A stretch of 15,191 nucleotides of DNA from Elusimicrobiota bacterium (GTDB taxonomy: Bacteria > Elusimicrobiota > Elusimicrobia > UBA1565 > UBA9628): the NCBI GenBank assembly GCA_028871595.1, contig JAGWMT010000055.1, positions 1-15,191 on the forward strand, written 5' to 3'. The notes under the pieces are model-generated. The model saw nothing but the letters and a program-made list of their open reading frames with translations. It had not been told where the DNA came from and made no database searches. This document shows, one piece after another, positions 6,987 through 13,541 of the stretch. The position numbers were made by a program, and so were the translations under genes. Position 1 is the first letter of the stretch, and each line of letters begins with the position of its first letter.

Positions 6987-7223
6987 ATGCCTCCGCCTTC
7001 CCTTTATAAGGTCAAGGTCCACCCTGACGCGCGGGAGAACCGCCTCTTTCGGAAAGGGCCCGACGCTTTCGAAGCCTGGGTGCGAGCCCCGGCAGAACGC
7101 GGGTTGGCGAACGCAGCGGTCCTGTCTTTGCTCGCCGTCGAATTGGAGCTTCCCGCCAAGCGTCTGCGCGTGATCAAGGGCGCCCAGTCCCCTTCGAAGA
7201 TCGTTTCGGTCCTGGGGGCCTGA
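6987..7223 (+). CDS. DUF167 / YggU (UPF0235) family protein
   Basis: The product is 78 residues, a usual length for this small conserved family. It shows the expected blocks: an N-terminal strand YKVKVHPDAREN, AWVRAPAERGLANAAVLSLLA (the P-A-x-x-G-x-A-N signature) and RLRVIKGAQSPSKIVSV (G-x-x-S-x-x-K). Structures of family members are known, but no biochemical role is settled. It lies between two HHE paralogues on the opposite strand. Its last 50 bases overlap, tail to tail, the 3' end of the second HHE gene. The start has no Shine-Dalgarno sequence and sits 7 bases after an extended -10. The family call is firm; the function is unknown. Confidence 0.9.
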   Translation: MPPPSLYKVKVHPDARENRLFRKGPDAFEAWVRAPAERGLANAAVLSLLAVELELPAKRLRVIKGAQSPSKIVSVLGA

Positions 7224-7752
7224 CGCCCTCCTTGGAGGGTGAACCCGCGTCGATGCCTCGCCCCGAGGAGCCCAACAACTTCACCCCTCCCGCGAGAATC
7301 TCCGCGGACAGCACGCGCAGGCGCGCACGAGCGTCCTTCTCCCGAGCGGCTTCCGCGGAAGGATCGCGCGGCATTCCAAAGAGCGGCCACAGGTTTTCTT
7401 CCTCCCACCGTAGATGGGCACGCAGGGCGGCCGCCAATTCCCCGACCAGGATTCGGCGGGGAGCCCAGGAATGCCCGCTGGATTCATGGAACGCCTCGAC
7501 GATCTCCGATCTCATGTGCAGCAGCCGCATCCGCTCCTGAAAGGCGGCGCCGGATCTCCCCCGGGGCGCGGCCGTCAAGCGGAACAGCGACCGGATCAAT
7601 TCCGCGTGTCGGCGGAGCGCGCAGAAGAAGACCAGGAGATCGCCGCGCATCCGAACTTGAGCGACGTCTCCCCCGGTCTCGTCCCATGCGAGATAGCCTG
7701 CGAAACGCCGCAGCAGGTTGTGCTCCTCGCGCAGGACGTCGATCACGCTTAT
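7174..7752 (-). CDS. Hemerythrin-like (HHE) paralogue with degenerate metal site
   Basis: The protein aligns along its length with the HHE protein at 6360-6857, including SVxDVLxEEHxLL, RGDLLxFFCALxRH and a final helix ending WEExxLWPL. H11, H49, H113 and E117 are kept (numbering from codon 7752). The Glu expected four residues after H49 is I53, and the third-helix His is R74, so a normal di-iron site looks unlikely. The start is uncertain. GGAGG at 7761-7757 is followed by 4 bases and ATA (7752-7750) where the paralogue has its GTG; the nearest normal start is GTG at 7746-7744, 10 bases after GGAGG, giving 190 residues. A proline/lysine-rich tail of about 30 residues, absent from the paralogue, is partly encoded opposite the DUF167 gene. 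It may be a regulatory or decaying duplicate. Confidence 0.72.
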   Translation of the reverse strand: MSVIDVLREEHNLLRRFAGYLAWDETGGDVAQVRMRGDLLVFFCALRRHAELIRSLFRLTAAPRGRSGAAFQERMRLLHMRSEIVEAFHESSGHSWAPRRILVGELAAALRAHLRWEEENLWPLFGMPRDPSAEAAREKDARARLRVLSAEILAGGVKLLGSSGRGIDAGSPSKEGVRPPGPKRSSKGTGRP

Positions 7753-7846
7753 GGCGCCTCCATGAAACGGACATTTTGCAACGAAACGACCCCCATAAAA
7801 GACCCCGGTATTCCGGAAAGAAAAAACCCATTTTTCCAACGGGGCG

Positions 7847-7855
7847 TGGTACACT
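7847..7855 (+). promoter_or_regulatory. Extended -10 promoter of the cold-shock gene
   Basis: TGGTACACT (TG-n-TACACT) predicts a start near 7862 and a leader of about 70 bases before the ATG at 7932. No good -35 box is seen. An A-rich tract (7821-7826) and a T-rich tract (7831-7835) lie just upstream. Confidence 0.5.
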
Positions 7856-7863
7856 GTTGGCAA

Positions 7864-7911
7864 GGGAAGACGCTTTCCCGCGCCACATAAGACGTACGTG
7901 AGCAAGACGTA
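7864..7911 (+). promoter_or_regulatory. Structured 5' leader of the cold-shock gene (two small hairpins)
   Basis: The first hairpin is GGGAAG (7864-7869), loop ACGC, TTTCCC (7874-7879), six pairs including one G-U. The second is TACGT (7895-7899), a 7-base loop, ACGTA (7907-7911), ending just before the AGAGG at 7916-7920. The leader also repeats AAGACGTA at 7889-7896 and 7904-7911. Cold-shock mRNAs in other bacteria often have structured leaders that change with temperature; that role is inferred here. Confidence 0.4.
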
Positions 7912-7931
7912 AGAAAGAGGACATACAGAAC

Positions 7932-8135
7932 ATGGCTACCGGAAAAGTGAAGTGGTTCAACGATCAGAAGGGCTTCGGATTCATCACGCCGGACGACGGG
8001 TCTAAGGACCTTTTCGTTCACCACTCGTCCATCACGGGCGATGGCTTCAAGACTTTGGCCGAGAACCAGGCCGTTGAGTTCGACGTGCAGCAGTCCGACA
8101 AGGGCCCGCGCGCCGCGAACGTTCGCAAGCTCTAA
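7932..8135 (+). CDS. csp: Cold-shock domain protein, CspA family
   Basis: The product is 67 residues, the standard size of a single cold-shock domain. It starts [20 protein letters not shown], containing the RNP1 motif KGFGFI, followed by RNP2 DLFVHHSSI at about 32-40 and an end typical of the family, [10 protein letters not shown]. The five-stranded OB-fold binds single-stranded RNA and DNA through the aromatic residues of RNP1 and RNP2; family members act as RNA chaperones in cold shock or normal growth. The gene stands alone with its own extended -10, a leader of about 70 bases and a strong terminator. AGAGG lies 11 bases before ATG, slightly far. Which CspA/B/C-type role it plays cannot be told from sequence. 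Confidence 0.96.
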   Translation: MATGKVKWFNDQKGFGFITPDDGSKDLFVHHSSITGDGFKTLAENQAVEFDVQQSDKGPRAANVRKL

Positions 8136-8161
8136 TCAGCTGACGAACAACGCCTGAAGAA

Positions 8162-8202
8162 GACCCCCTCGCCGCTCGCGGCGGGGGGGTCGCTCTTTTA
8201 TA
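8162..8202 (+). terminator. Intrinsic terminator after the cold-shock gene
   Basis: GACCCCCTCGCCGC (8162-8175) pairs with GCGGCGGGGGGGTC (8178-8191). Thirteen pairs with one G-U can form around a 4-base loop, followed by the U-rich tract TCTTTT at 8194-8199. The converging aminopeptidase gene ends at 8207. On the other strand the hairpin is followed by TCTTCTTC, so it may work in both directions. Confidence 0.88.
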
Positions 8203-8206
8203 CGGG

Positions 8207-9982
8207 TCAGGCGGGGTAGGCGGCCAGCGCGGACTCGGCCGCGCGGCGGGTGAGGGAATGGTAGGACGGCGCGGCGGCCGCGAAGACGTCCCGGGCCAAT
8301 CGTCGCCCCGCCTCGGTTCGCCCCAAGGCCTGATACAGCGGACGGACGTATTTCATCCGGCCCACCGTGGACAGCAAGGCACGGATCCGGCCGAACGCGG
8401 GTTCGTAGCCGCTCGCCGCGGCCAGGCACAACCACTGAACCAGGATTTCGTGGTTGCCGCGCCCCGTCAGCGCCAAGTTTTCGTCCAGCCAGGCGCAGTC
8501 CTCGGGGCTCATCGCCTTGGGAAGCTTCTGCAGGAAGATGAGAAGTTCGGTGGGGGGCCTCCGGCGCAACGCGGCCGCGTCGGGGCGGGTCCCTTTCGTC
8601 CATGCCGAAGCCAACGACTCCAATTCCTGCAGCTTGGGAGAAACGAATCGCGGCGCGCCTTCGGGCATGCCCGGCTTGTGAAGCCACGCGTCGGCGCCGA
8701 CCCGGGCCAACAAACCGGGAAACGACTCCTCCACGAACGCGCAAAACTGTTCGGTGGTGATGCTTTGAAAGCGGAAGCGCTTCATGTATGACCGGATGAA
8801 ACGGTCGAACTCCGCCTCTCCCGCGGCGCGCTCCAAGGCGACGACGAACCGGGAGCCTTTCTCGTAGGCCACGCTGCTGAAAGCGTCGTCCGGGTCCACT
8901 CCGTCCAAATGAGTCCGAAGCACGGTGAGTTCGGGCCGTTCCCGGAAACGCGCCAGCGAATCGTCCAGGTCCTTCTGACCGATCGCCCAGGACAGGGCGG
9001 CGGCTTCGTCGCCGTGCAGGACCCGCAGGATGCGCCGCTCCGCCCAGACGGTGAAGCCCTCGTTGAGCCAGAAGTGCTCCGCCGTGGCGTTGGTGACCAG
9101 GTTGCCCGTCCAACTGTGGGCCAACTCGTGAGCCACGACGTCCACCAGGCTGCGGTCTCCCGCCAGCAAGGTCGGAGTGAGGAAGGTCATGCGCGGATTT
9201 TCCATGCCGCCGTACGGAAAAGACGGCGGCAGGACCAGCATGTCGTAGCGGTCCCAATCGTAGGGGCCGAACAGCGCTTCGGCGCGCGCGATCATGGACT
9301 CCGTGTCGGCGAACTCCCACGCGGCCTTCTCCACGGTCGCCGGCTCGGCCCAGACCCGGGAGCGGGGCGACAGGTCGCGGCTCGACAGCTCCCCGACGGC
9401 CAGCGCGAGGAGGTAGCTGGGGATCGGCTGCGGCATGCGGAACTTGAAGACGCGGCGCCCCGGTCCGGCGGGGGCGTCGCCCTCCGGCCCCGCGCTCATC
9501 ACCGCCGACAAACCTTCGGGCACCGTCAGTTCCGCGTCGTACGTCACCCGCGCGACGGCGCTGTCCTGGCAGGGCAGAACGGTCCGCGCGTGGATGGCCT
9601 GGCATTGGCTGAACAGAAACGGAAAGCGCTTGCCCTCCGTCTGCTCGGGGGAAAGCCACTGCAGGCCGACGGACGCGGGGCCCGTCTCGTAGGCAACGAC
9701 GACCGAACGGGTCTTCGGCGGCAAGGTCAGCCGCAGGCGGCGGCCCAGAACGGGCTCCTCCGGCCCCAGCTCGAACGGGATCTCCGCGCCGCCCGCGGTC
9801 GCGCGGCGGATGGTCAGGCCCTTCGTGTCGAGGTCCATGACGCCGCTCGACTCCGCGGCCAGCAGCAGCTCGACGTCGCCGGACAGCGTCTTTCGCTCGA
9901 AGTCCACGCTCAGGCCCAGACGCCAGGCGCGCGCGCGCGGCTGGGCGTCGTCGAAATAGGAATGGGGATCGGTCCGGGCCAT
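8207..9982 (-). CDS. M1 family metallo-aminopeptidase, leukotriene A4 hydrolase type
   Basis: The product is 591 residues, close to the LTA4-hydrolase subgroup. An N-terminal beta-domain ends with QCQAIHARTVLPCQD (126-140), very like the LTA4H substrate-pocket segment. The catalytic domain has the exopeptidase motif GGMEN (258-262), HELAH (zinc ligands H285 and H289, base E286), the third ligand E308 in WLNEGF exactly 19 residues after H289, and Y373 in AYEKG as transition-state stabiliser. A helical C-terminal domain follows; GRMK at 541-544 matches the LTA4H residues that bind the peptide C-terminus. It should therefore trim N-terminal residues from short peptides. No signal peptide is seen, so it is probably cytoplasmic. 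Its ATG lies 2 bases after the TGA of the upstream gene, implying translational coupling. Confidence 0.95.
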   Translation of the reverse strand: MARTDPHSYFDDAQPRARAWRLGLSVDFERKTLSGDVELLLAAESSGVMDLDTKGLTIRRATAGGAEIPFELGPEEPVLGRRLRLTLPPKTRSVVVAYETGPASVGLQWLSPEQTEGKRFPFLFSQCQAIHARTVLPCQDSAVARVTYDAELTVPEGLSAVMSAGPEGDAPAGPGRRVFKFRMPQPIPSYLLALAVGELSSRDLSPRSRVWAEPATVEKAAWEFADTESMIARAEALFGPYDWDRYDMLVLPPSFPYGGMENPRMTFLTPTLLAGDRSLVDVVAHELAHSWTGNLVTNATAEHFWLNEGFTVWAERRILRVLHGDEAAALSWAIGQKDLDDSLARFRERPELTVLRTHLDGVDPDDAFSSVAYEKGSRFVVALERAAGEAEFDRFIRSYMKRFRFQSITTEQFCAFVEESFPGLLARVGADAWLHKPGMPEGAPRFVSPKLQELESLASAWTKGTRPDAAALRRRPPTELLIFLQKLPKAMSPEDCAWLDENLALTGRGNHEILVQWLCLAAASGYEPAFGRIRALLSTVGRMKYVRPLYQALGRTEAGRRLARDVFAAAAPSYHSLTRRAAESALAAYPA

Positions 9983-9984
9983 GG

Positions 9985-10677
9985 TCAGAGGTACGGCTGG
10001 AAGATGCGCTCGAGCTTGTCGAGCGAGCGGGAGATGACGGCGTCGCTGGTCAGGCAGAAGCAGTCCAGGCCGACGATGGCGTTAAGGTTCGCGTCCTGCA
10101 TCTGAATCCGGCGCAGGCGCGCGACGAAGTCCCGGTTCACCCGGCCGATGTCGTCGTAGATCTTCTCCAGGCCCTTCAAGCTCCAATCGGCGGACAAGCC
10201 CCGCCGCAGGCGCAGGAACTGCGCCATCAGGTACATCGAGATCGCGCGGTAGCGGGTCTCCCCCATCTCCGCCAGCGGGAGGTGGGTGTAGGCCATGGGC
10301 CGCAATTTGTCCAGGACGGGACAGCCGCTGGTCGCCATGATCAGGCCGAAGATGGCGCCGACGGCCTTCTGCAGCGGGATGCGGTTGCGGTACTCGCGCG
10401 CCGGCACCGACACCACCACCTCCACTTCCTCGAAGGAGATGCGGTCGGCGAAACGAGCGATCACCGGCGCCAGATTCCGGGCCACGGGGCAGTACGGGTG
10501 TTCGCCTGAGTTCAGGGTGCAGTTGCCGCACTTGCCGCTGTCGAGGCGCGCCCAGTCCGGCGGCACGGCGGCGGCGTCCGCCTGGTATTCCATGGTCTCG
10601 GACTCCAGGCGGACATCGAAGGACTCCTGCTGGCCGTCCGCGAACAGGAAACGGTATTGGATGGGCAAGGTCGGCAC
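9985..10677 (-). CDS. Conserved uncharacterised protein with CxxC...HxxC motif
   Basis: From GTG at 10677 the product is 230 residues. Near residue 50 it has C50-x2-C53-x6-H60-x2-C63, a likely zinc or other metal site. A strand region EEVEVVVSVPAREYRNRIPLQ is followed by the block ATSGCPVLDKLRPMAY, THLPLAE and a helical C-terminal half ending LDKLERIFQPYL. I recall a widespread uncharacterised family with this sequence pattern (possibly DUF6901), but cannot check the name. There is no signal peptide or membrane segment. The start has no well-placed Shine-Dalgarno sequence; TACAAT ends 6 bases upstream, and no other in-frame start exists after the stop at 10704-10702. It is coupled by a 2-base gap to the aminopeptidase gene, the only clue to its role. 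Confidence 0.8.
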   Translation of the reverse strand: MPTLPIQYRFLFADGQQESFDVRLESETMEYQADAAAVPPDWARLDSGKCGNCTLNSGEHPYCPVARNLAPVIARFADRISFEEVEVVVSVPAREYRNRIPLQKAVGAIFGLIMATSGCPVLDKLRPMAYTHLPLAEMGETRYRAISMYLMAQFLRLRRGLSADWSLKGLEKIYDDIGRVNRDFVARLRRIQMQDANLNAIVGLDCFCLTSDAVISRSLDKLERIFQPYL

Positions 10678-10683
10678 GCCTTC

Positions 10684-10689
10684 ATTGTA
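10684..10689 (-). promoter_or_regulatory. Possible -10 element of the CxxC-protein/aminopeptidase pair
   Basis: TACAAT (10689 to 10684) ends 6 bases before the GTG at 10677, in the 24-base gap after the upstream gene. No -35 box is seen. Co-transcription with the upstream gene is equally possible. Confidence 0.4.
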
Positions 10690-10701
10690 CTTCCTCGGGG
10701 C

Positions 10702-12786
10702 CTAAAACGACAGGACCCGGAGCAGGCTGGCGTACTGGTCGGTCCAGGGCGGAACGCGCCGGGAGAGGGAATCCCGGAGTGGCGTCCAGCCGCGCTCGCG
10801 CACGAGGACGTCCATGCGGCCCGCGTCGCGGCTCAGCGCCACCCAGGAAGACGGCACGCGCCCGTCCACGACCCGCGCGTTCTGCGTCAGGCGCTTCGAC
10901 GCTCCGGCCAGGCCGAGTTCGCGCGCCGCGGCGGCCAGCATCGGCCGCAGGTCCAGGTAGCGGTTCGACACGTGCAGGAGGATGACTCCGTCCGGAGTCG
11001 TGCGGCGCAGGTACAGCCTCAGCGCCTCAAGCGTGACCAGGTGAACGGGGATGGCGCCGCTGTTGAACGCGTCCAAAAGGAGCATGTCGTACGCGGCGCC
11101 GTCATACCGCTCCAGCGACAGGCGCGCGTCGCCCAGGATCACCCGGTTCTCGGAGCGGCTGAGCGCCAGGTACGTGAACCACCTCCGGGCGATGGTCTCC
11201 ACGTCGGGATCCAATTCGTAGAAATCCATCCTCGTCCCGGGCCGTCCGTACGCCGCCAGCGTGCCGGCGCCCAGTCCCACGACCCCGACGCGGCGCCAGT
11301 CCCGGCCCAGCGCGTCGTACGCCTCGAACAACGGCGAGCTCCGGTTGTAATACGACATCGGAACCGTTTGAAGGGCCGGGTCCAGGGACTGCATGCCGTG
11401 ATCCGTGTTCCCATGATAAAACAGGCGATCTCCGCCGCGGTCCACGACGGAGTACACGCCGTAGAAATTACGCAGGGAATAAACGGTTCCGTTCGCGGCC
11501 AGGGCGCCGGCCCGCGCGCGGGCACCCGCGGCCAGCGTGGCCGCGCACAGCACGGCGGCGGCCGCCGCCGCCCGCGGCCGGCGCCGCGCGAAACCGGAGA
11601 GCCCCTCCCAATCACGGGTCAGCAACGCCACCACGGCGAGGGACCCCGCCGTCAGCCAGTCGAGCGAAAGCGACGCCGAGTTCCGGCCCCACCATGGCAC
11701 CAGGACTCCGACGCACACGCTTCCCAGAAATCCGCCCGCCGCCGTCCAGGCGTAGAACTCCGTCGTGCCCCGCTCGCTCGGCGGGCGCGACGCCGCCAGG
11801 GAACGATGGCAGACCATCCCCACCACGAACAGCGCCCCGGTCAGGTAGCCGAACTGACCGACGTCGGCCAGGCGCCTCAAGGTCTGCACGGGCGTGGAGT
11901 CTCCGGCGCGCAGGACCGCCAGCGCGGCCAAGGCCAGGCACAGCGCCGTCCAGCCCCCCAGAACGGGAAGCAGCCAGGAGTTCAAGCCGCCCGGATACCA
12001 GGGCTTGCGCTTGAAGTTCAGGACGAAGGTGAGCAGATACACGGCGAGCGGCGCCACCCACAGCAGCGGCACCGCGGCGAAATCGAAGGTCAGCAGGTTC
12101 GTGGTCGCCAGCATCGCCGCGCACGGGGCGGCGCTCAGCAGCAGCCACAGGACGCGGAGTCGCGCGCCCGGGGACCGCCCCGCTTCGACGGGCTCGGCTT
12201 CGGCCGCGGCCGAAGCCGGCCGGCACCGGATGCACAGCGCGGCGTACGCCGCGTAGCCCGCGCACCACCCCGCCGACTGGGCGCGCAAGGTCAGGAAGGG
12301 CTCCACAATCAGAGGATAGGCGAGCAGCGCGGTCAGGGCGCCGAGGTTCGACGCGCCGAATAGGAACGCGGGATCCTTCCGCTCGGGCAACGCGGACCTC
12401 ATCAGCCAGCCGGAGACGACCGGCACCGTCGTGGACAGGATCAGAAACGGCACGCCCACCGCGCGCGCCAGCGCCCCGAGCAGGGCGGCCAGAGGCCCCG
12501 TTCCCGTCGTCGCCGGCGGCAAACGGAGCGGAAAGAAAAAAACCGGCGCCAGCAGAAGAAACGGGTGCGCCCGCGCGCAGCGGCGGGAGCCCCAACGGGA
12601 CAGCGCGGCGTGAGCGCCGGCGTAGGCGGCCAACAGGACGCCGGAGAAGAACATCACGCACGTCGTCCAGACGTAGGCGCTTCCACCGAAGCGCGGCAGA
12701 AGCATCTTCGCCGAGGCGAGTTCGAGAGTGAACGTCAGGAAGGCGGCCAGGAAGACGACGGCCAGGTATGGAAGCCGCTCAGCCAC
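10702..12786 (-). CDS. Membrane-fused spermidine-synthase-like protein
   Basis: The product is 694 residues starting at GTG. Residues 1-425 hold about ten or more hydrophobic helices; residues 430-694 form a Rossmann domain resembling polyamine aminopropyltransferases. The latter shows LRNFYGVYSVVD, HGNTDHGMQ (458-466), the nucleotide-binding GLGAGTL (504-510), YELDP (523-527), LGDARL and LLLDAFNSGAIPVHL (D572). True spermidine synthases have GGGDG at the first motif and a DSSDP-type catalytic loop. Here these read GLGAG and DAFNSG, so I doubt polyamine synthesis; the substrate is unknown, possibly a membrane molecule. The GTG at 12786 overlaps the deacetylase stop by 8 bases (GTGGCTGA), suggesting coupled translation. 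Databases commonly call such proteins fused MFS/spermidine synthase, a name that overstates what is known. Confidence 0.85.
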   Translation of the reverse strand: MAERLPYLAVVFLAAFLTFTLELASAKMLLPRFGGSAYVWTTCVMFFSGVLLAAYAGAHAALSRWGSRRCARAHPFLLLAPVFFFPLRLPPATTGTGPLAALLGALARAVGVPFLILSTTVPVVSGWLMRSALPERKDPAFLFGASNLGALTALLAYPLIVEPFLTLRAQSAGWCAGYAAYAALCIRCRPASAAAEAEPVEAGRSPGARLRVLWLLLSAAPCAAMLATTNLLTFDFAAVPLLWVAPLAVYLLTFVLNFKRKPWYPGGLNSWLLPVLGGWTALCLALAALAVLRAGDSTPVQTLRRLADVGQFGYLTGALFVVGMVCHRSLAASRPPSERGTTEFYAWTAAGGFLGSVCVGVLVPWWGRNSASLSLDWLTAGSLAVVALLTRDWEGLSGFARRRPRAAAAAAVLCAATLAAGARARAGALAANGTVYSLRNFYGVYSVVDRGGDRLFYHGNTDHGMQSLDPALQTVPMSYYNRSSPLFEAYDALGRDWRRVGVVGLGAGTLAAYGRPGTRMDFYELDPDVETIARRWFTYLALSRSENRVILGDARLSLERYDGAAYDMLLLDAFNSGAIPVHLVTLEALRLYLRRTTPDGVILLHVSNRYLDLRPMLAAAARELGLAGASKRLTQNARVVDGRVPSSWVALSRDAGRMDVLVRERGWTPLRDSLSRRVPPWTDQYASLLRVLSF

Positions 12787-13486
12787 GAAGCCGGCCGAAA
12801 CGGTAGCCGGCCTTGCGCACGCCCGCGATGATGGCGGGCAGGGCCCCGACGGTGGCCGAACGGTCCACGTCGGAAGGCGCGTGCGTCTCGAAGCCGTCGT
12901 GCAGCAGGATGATGGCGCCAGGCGCGAGCTGGTCCAAGGTGGTCTTGGCGACGCCCCGGGCGTCGAACCGGCCGTCGTAACCGCGGTCGGACCACATCAC
13001 CATGGTGAGCCCGCGCTCGCGCAGGAGCGGCCACAGCGAGAACCAGCGCACGCCGTACGGCGGGCGGAACAAAGTCGGGCGCGATCCGGAGATCTTCTCG
13101 AGGATGGTCTGGGTCCGGTCGATCTCCGAGGCGATGTCCGCCTCGCGCATCAGGTACAGGTAGGGATGCGAGTAGGTGTGGTTCCCGATTTGATGCCCTT
13201 CGGCGCGGATCCGGCGCACCAACTCCGGGTAGCGCTCCGCGTTCTCGCCGCACAGGAAGAAAGTGGCCTTGACGCCCTCGCGCTTCAACACGTCGAGGAC
13301 CTGCGCGGTGTACGGCGAAGGGCCGTCGTCGAAGGTCAGCGCCACTTCGCCCGCCTCGGCCTGACGGATGATCGCCGGCCCCAGCAAGGTGGCCTGCGGC
13401 GCGCCCAGGCCGTAGGCCAGTACTCCGACGGCCGCCGCGGCGAACAGGGCGGCGGCGACGCTGAAGCGGACCAGGGGGGTTTTCAT
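12779..13486 (-). CDS. Polysaccharide deacetylase (NodB domain), membrane-anchored or secreted
   Basis: From ATG at 13486 the product is 235 residues. A hydrophobic N-terminal segment (about 7-28) has no clear cleavage site, so it may be a signal anchor. The carbohydrate esterase 4 NodB motifs follow in order: TFDDGP (catalytic base D53, metal ligand D54), HTYSH (metal ligands H103, H107), RPPYG (R141) and LLHDG (H196). The enzyme should remove N-acetyl groups from peptidoglycan, chitin-like or exopolysaccharide chains outside the cytoplasm. An upstream in-frame GTG at 13525 was rejected: it would lie before the -10 element and add a polar leader in front of the hydrophobic segment. GGAG precedes the chosen ATG by 3 bases. 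Its last 8 bases overlap the spermidine-synthase-like gene. Confidence 0.93.
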   Translation of the reverse strand: MKTPLVRFSVAAALFAAAAVGVLAYGLGAPQATLLGPAIIRQAEAGEVALTFDDGPSPYTAQVLDVLKREGVKATFFLCGENAERYPELVRRIRAEGHQIGNHTYSHPYLYLMREADIASEIDRTQTILEKISGSRPTLFRPPYGVRWFSLWPLLRERGLTMVMWSDRGYDGRFDARGVAKTTLDQLAPGAIILLHDGFETHAPSDVDRSATVGALPAIIAGVRKAGYRFGRLRG

Positions 13487-13511
13487 GTTCTCCGACGAGG
13501 AACGTCCCCTT

Positions 13512-13520
13512 ATTGTAGCA
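13512..13520 (-). promoter_or_regulatory. Extended -10 promoter of the deacetylase operon
   Basis: TGCTACAAT (TG-n-TACAAT, five of six) on the minus strand predicts a start near 13505 and a leader of about 19 bases. The 10-base perfect palindrome GGAGCGCTCC (13529-13538) covers the -35 region and could be an operator, though such a palindrome can occur by chance in GC-rich DNA. Confidence 0.55.
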
Positions 13521-13541
13521 CCCACGGGGGAGCGCTCCGCC

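Noticed and set aside
7804..7815. CCGGTATTCCGG palindrome between the HHE and cold-shock genes
   Set aside because: A short 4-base-pair stem in GC-rich DNA with no link to a promoter element I could identify; not worth a feature call.
8136..9659. Alternative minus-strand frame of about 507 codons inside the aminopeptidase gene
   Set aside because: It runs through the cold-shock terminator and shows no motif, whereas the overlapping frame has HELAH, GGMEN and the third zinc ligand.
10657..12363. Plus-strand open frame of about 568 codons opposite the spermidine-synthase-like gene
   Set aside because: Low-complexity Arg/Gln/Gly composition, no ribosome binding site and no domain. The minus strand encodes a clear membrane and Rossmann protein.
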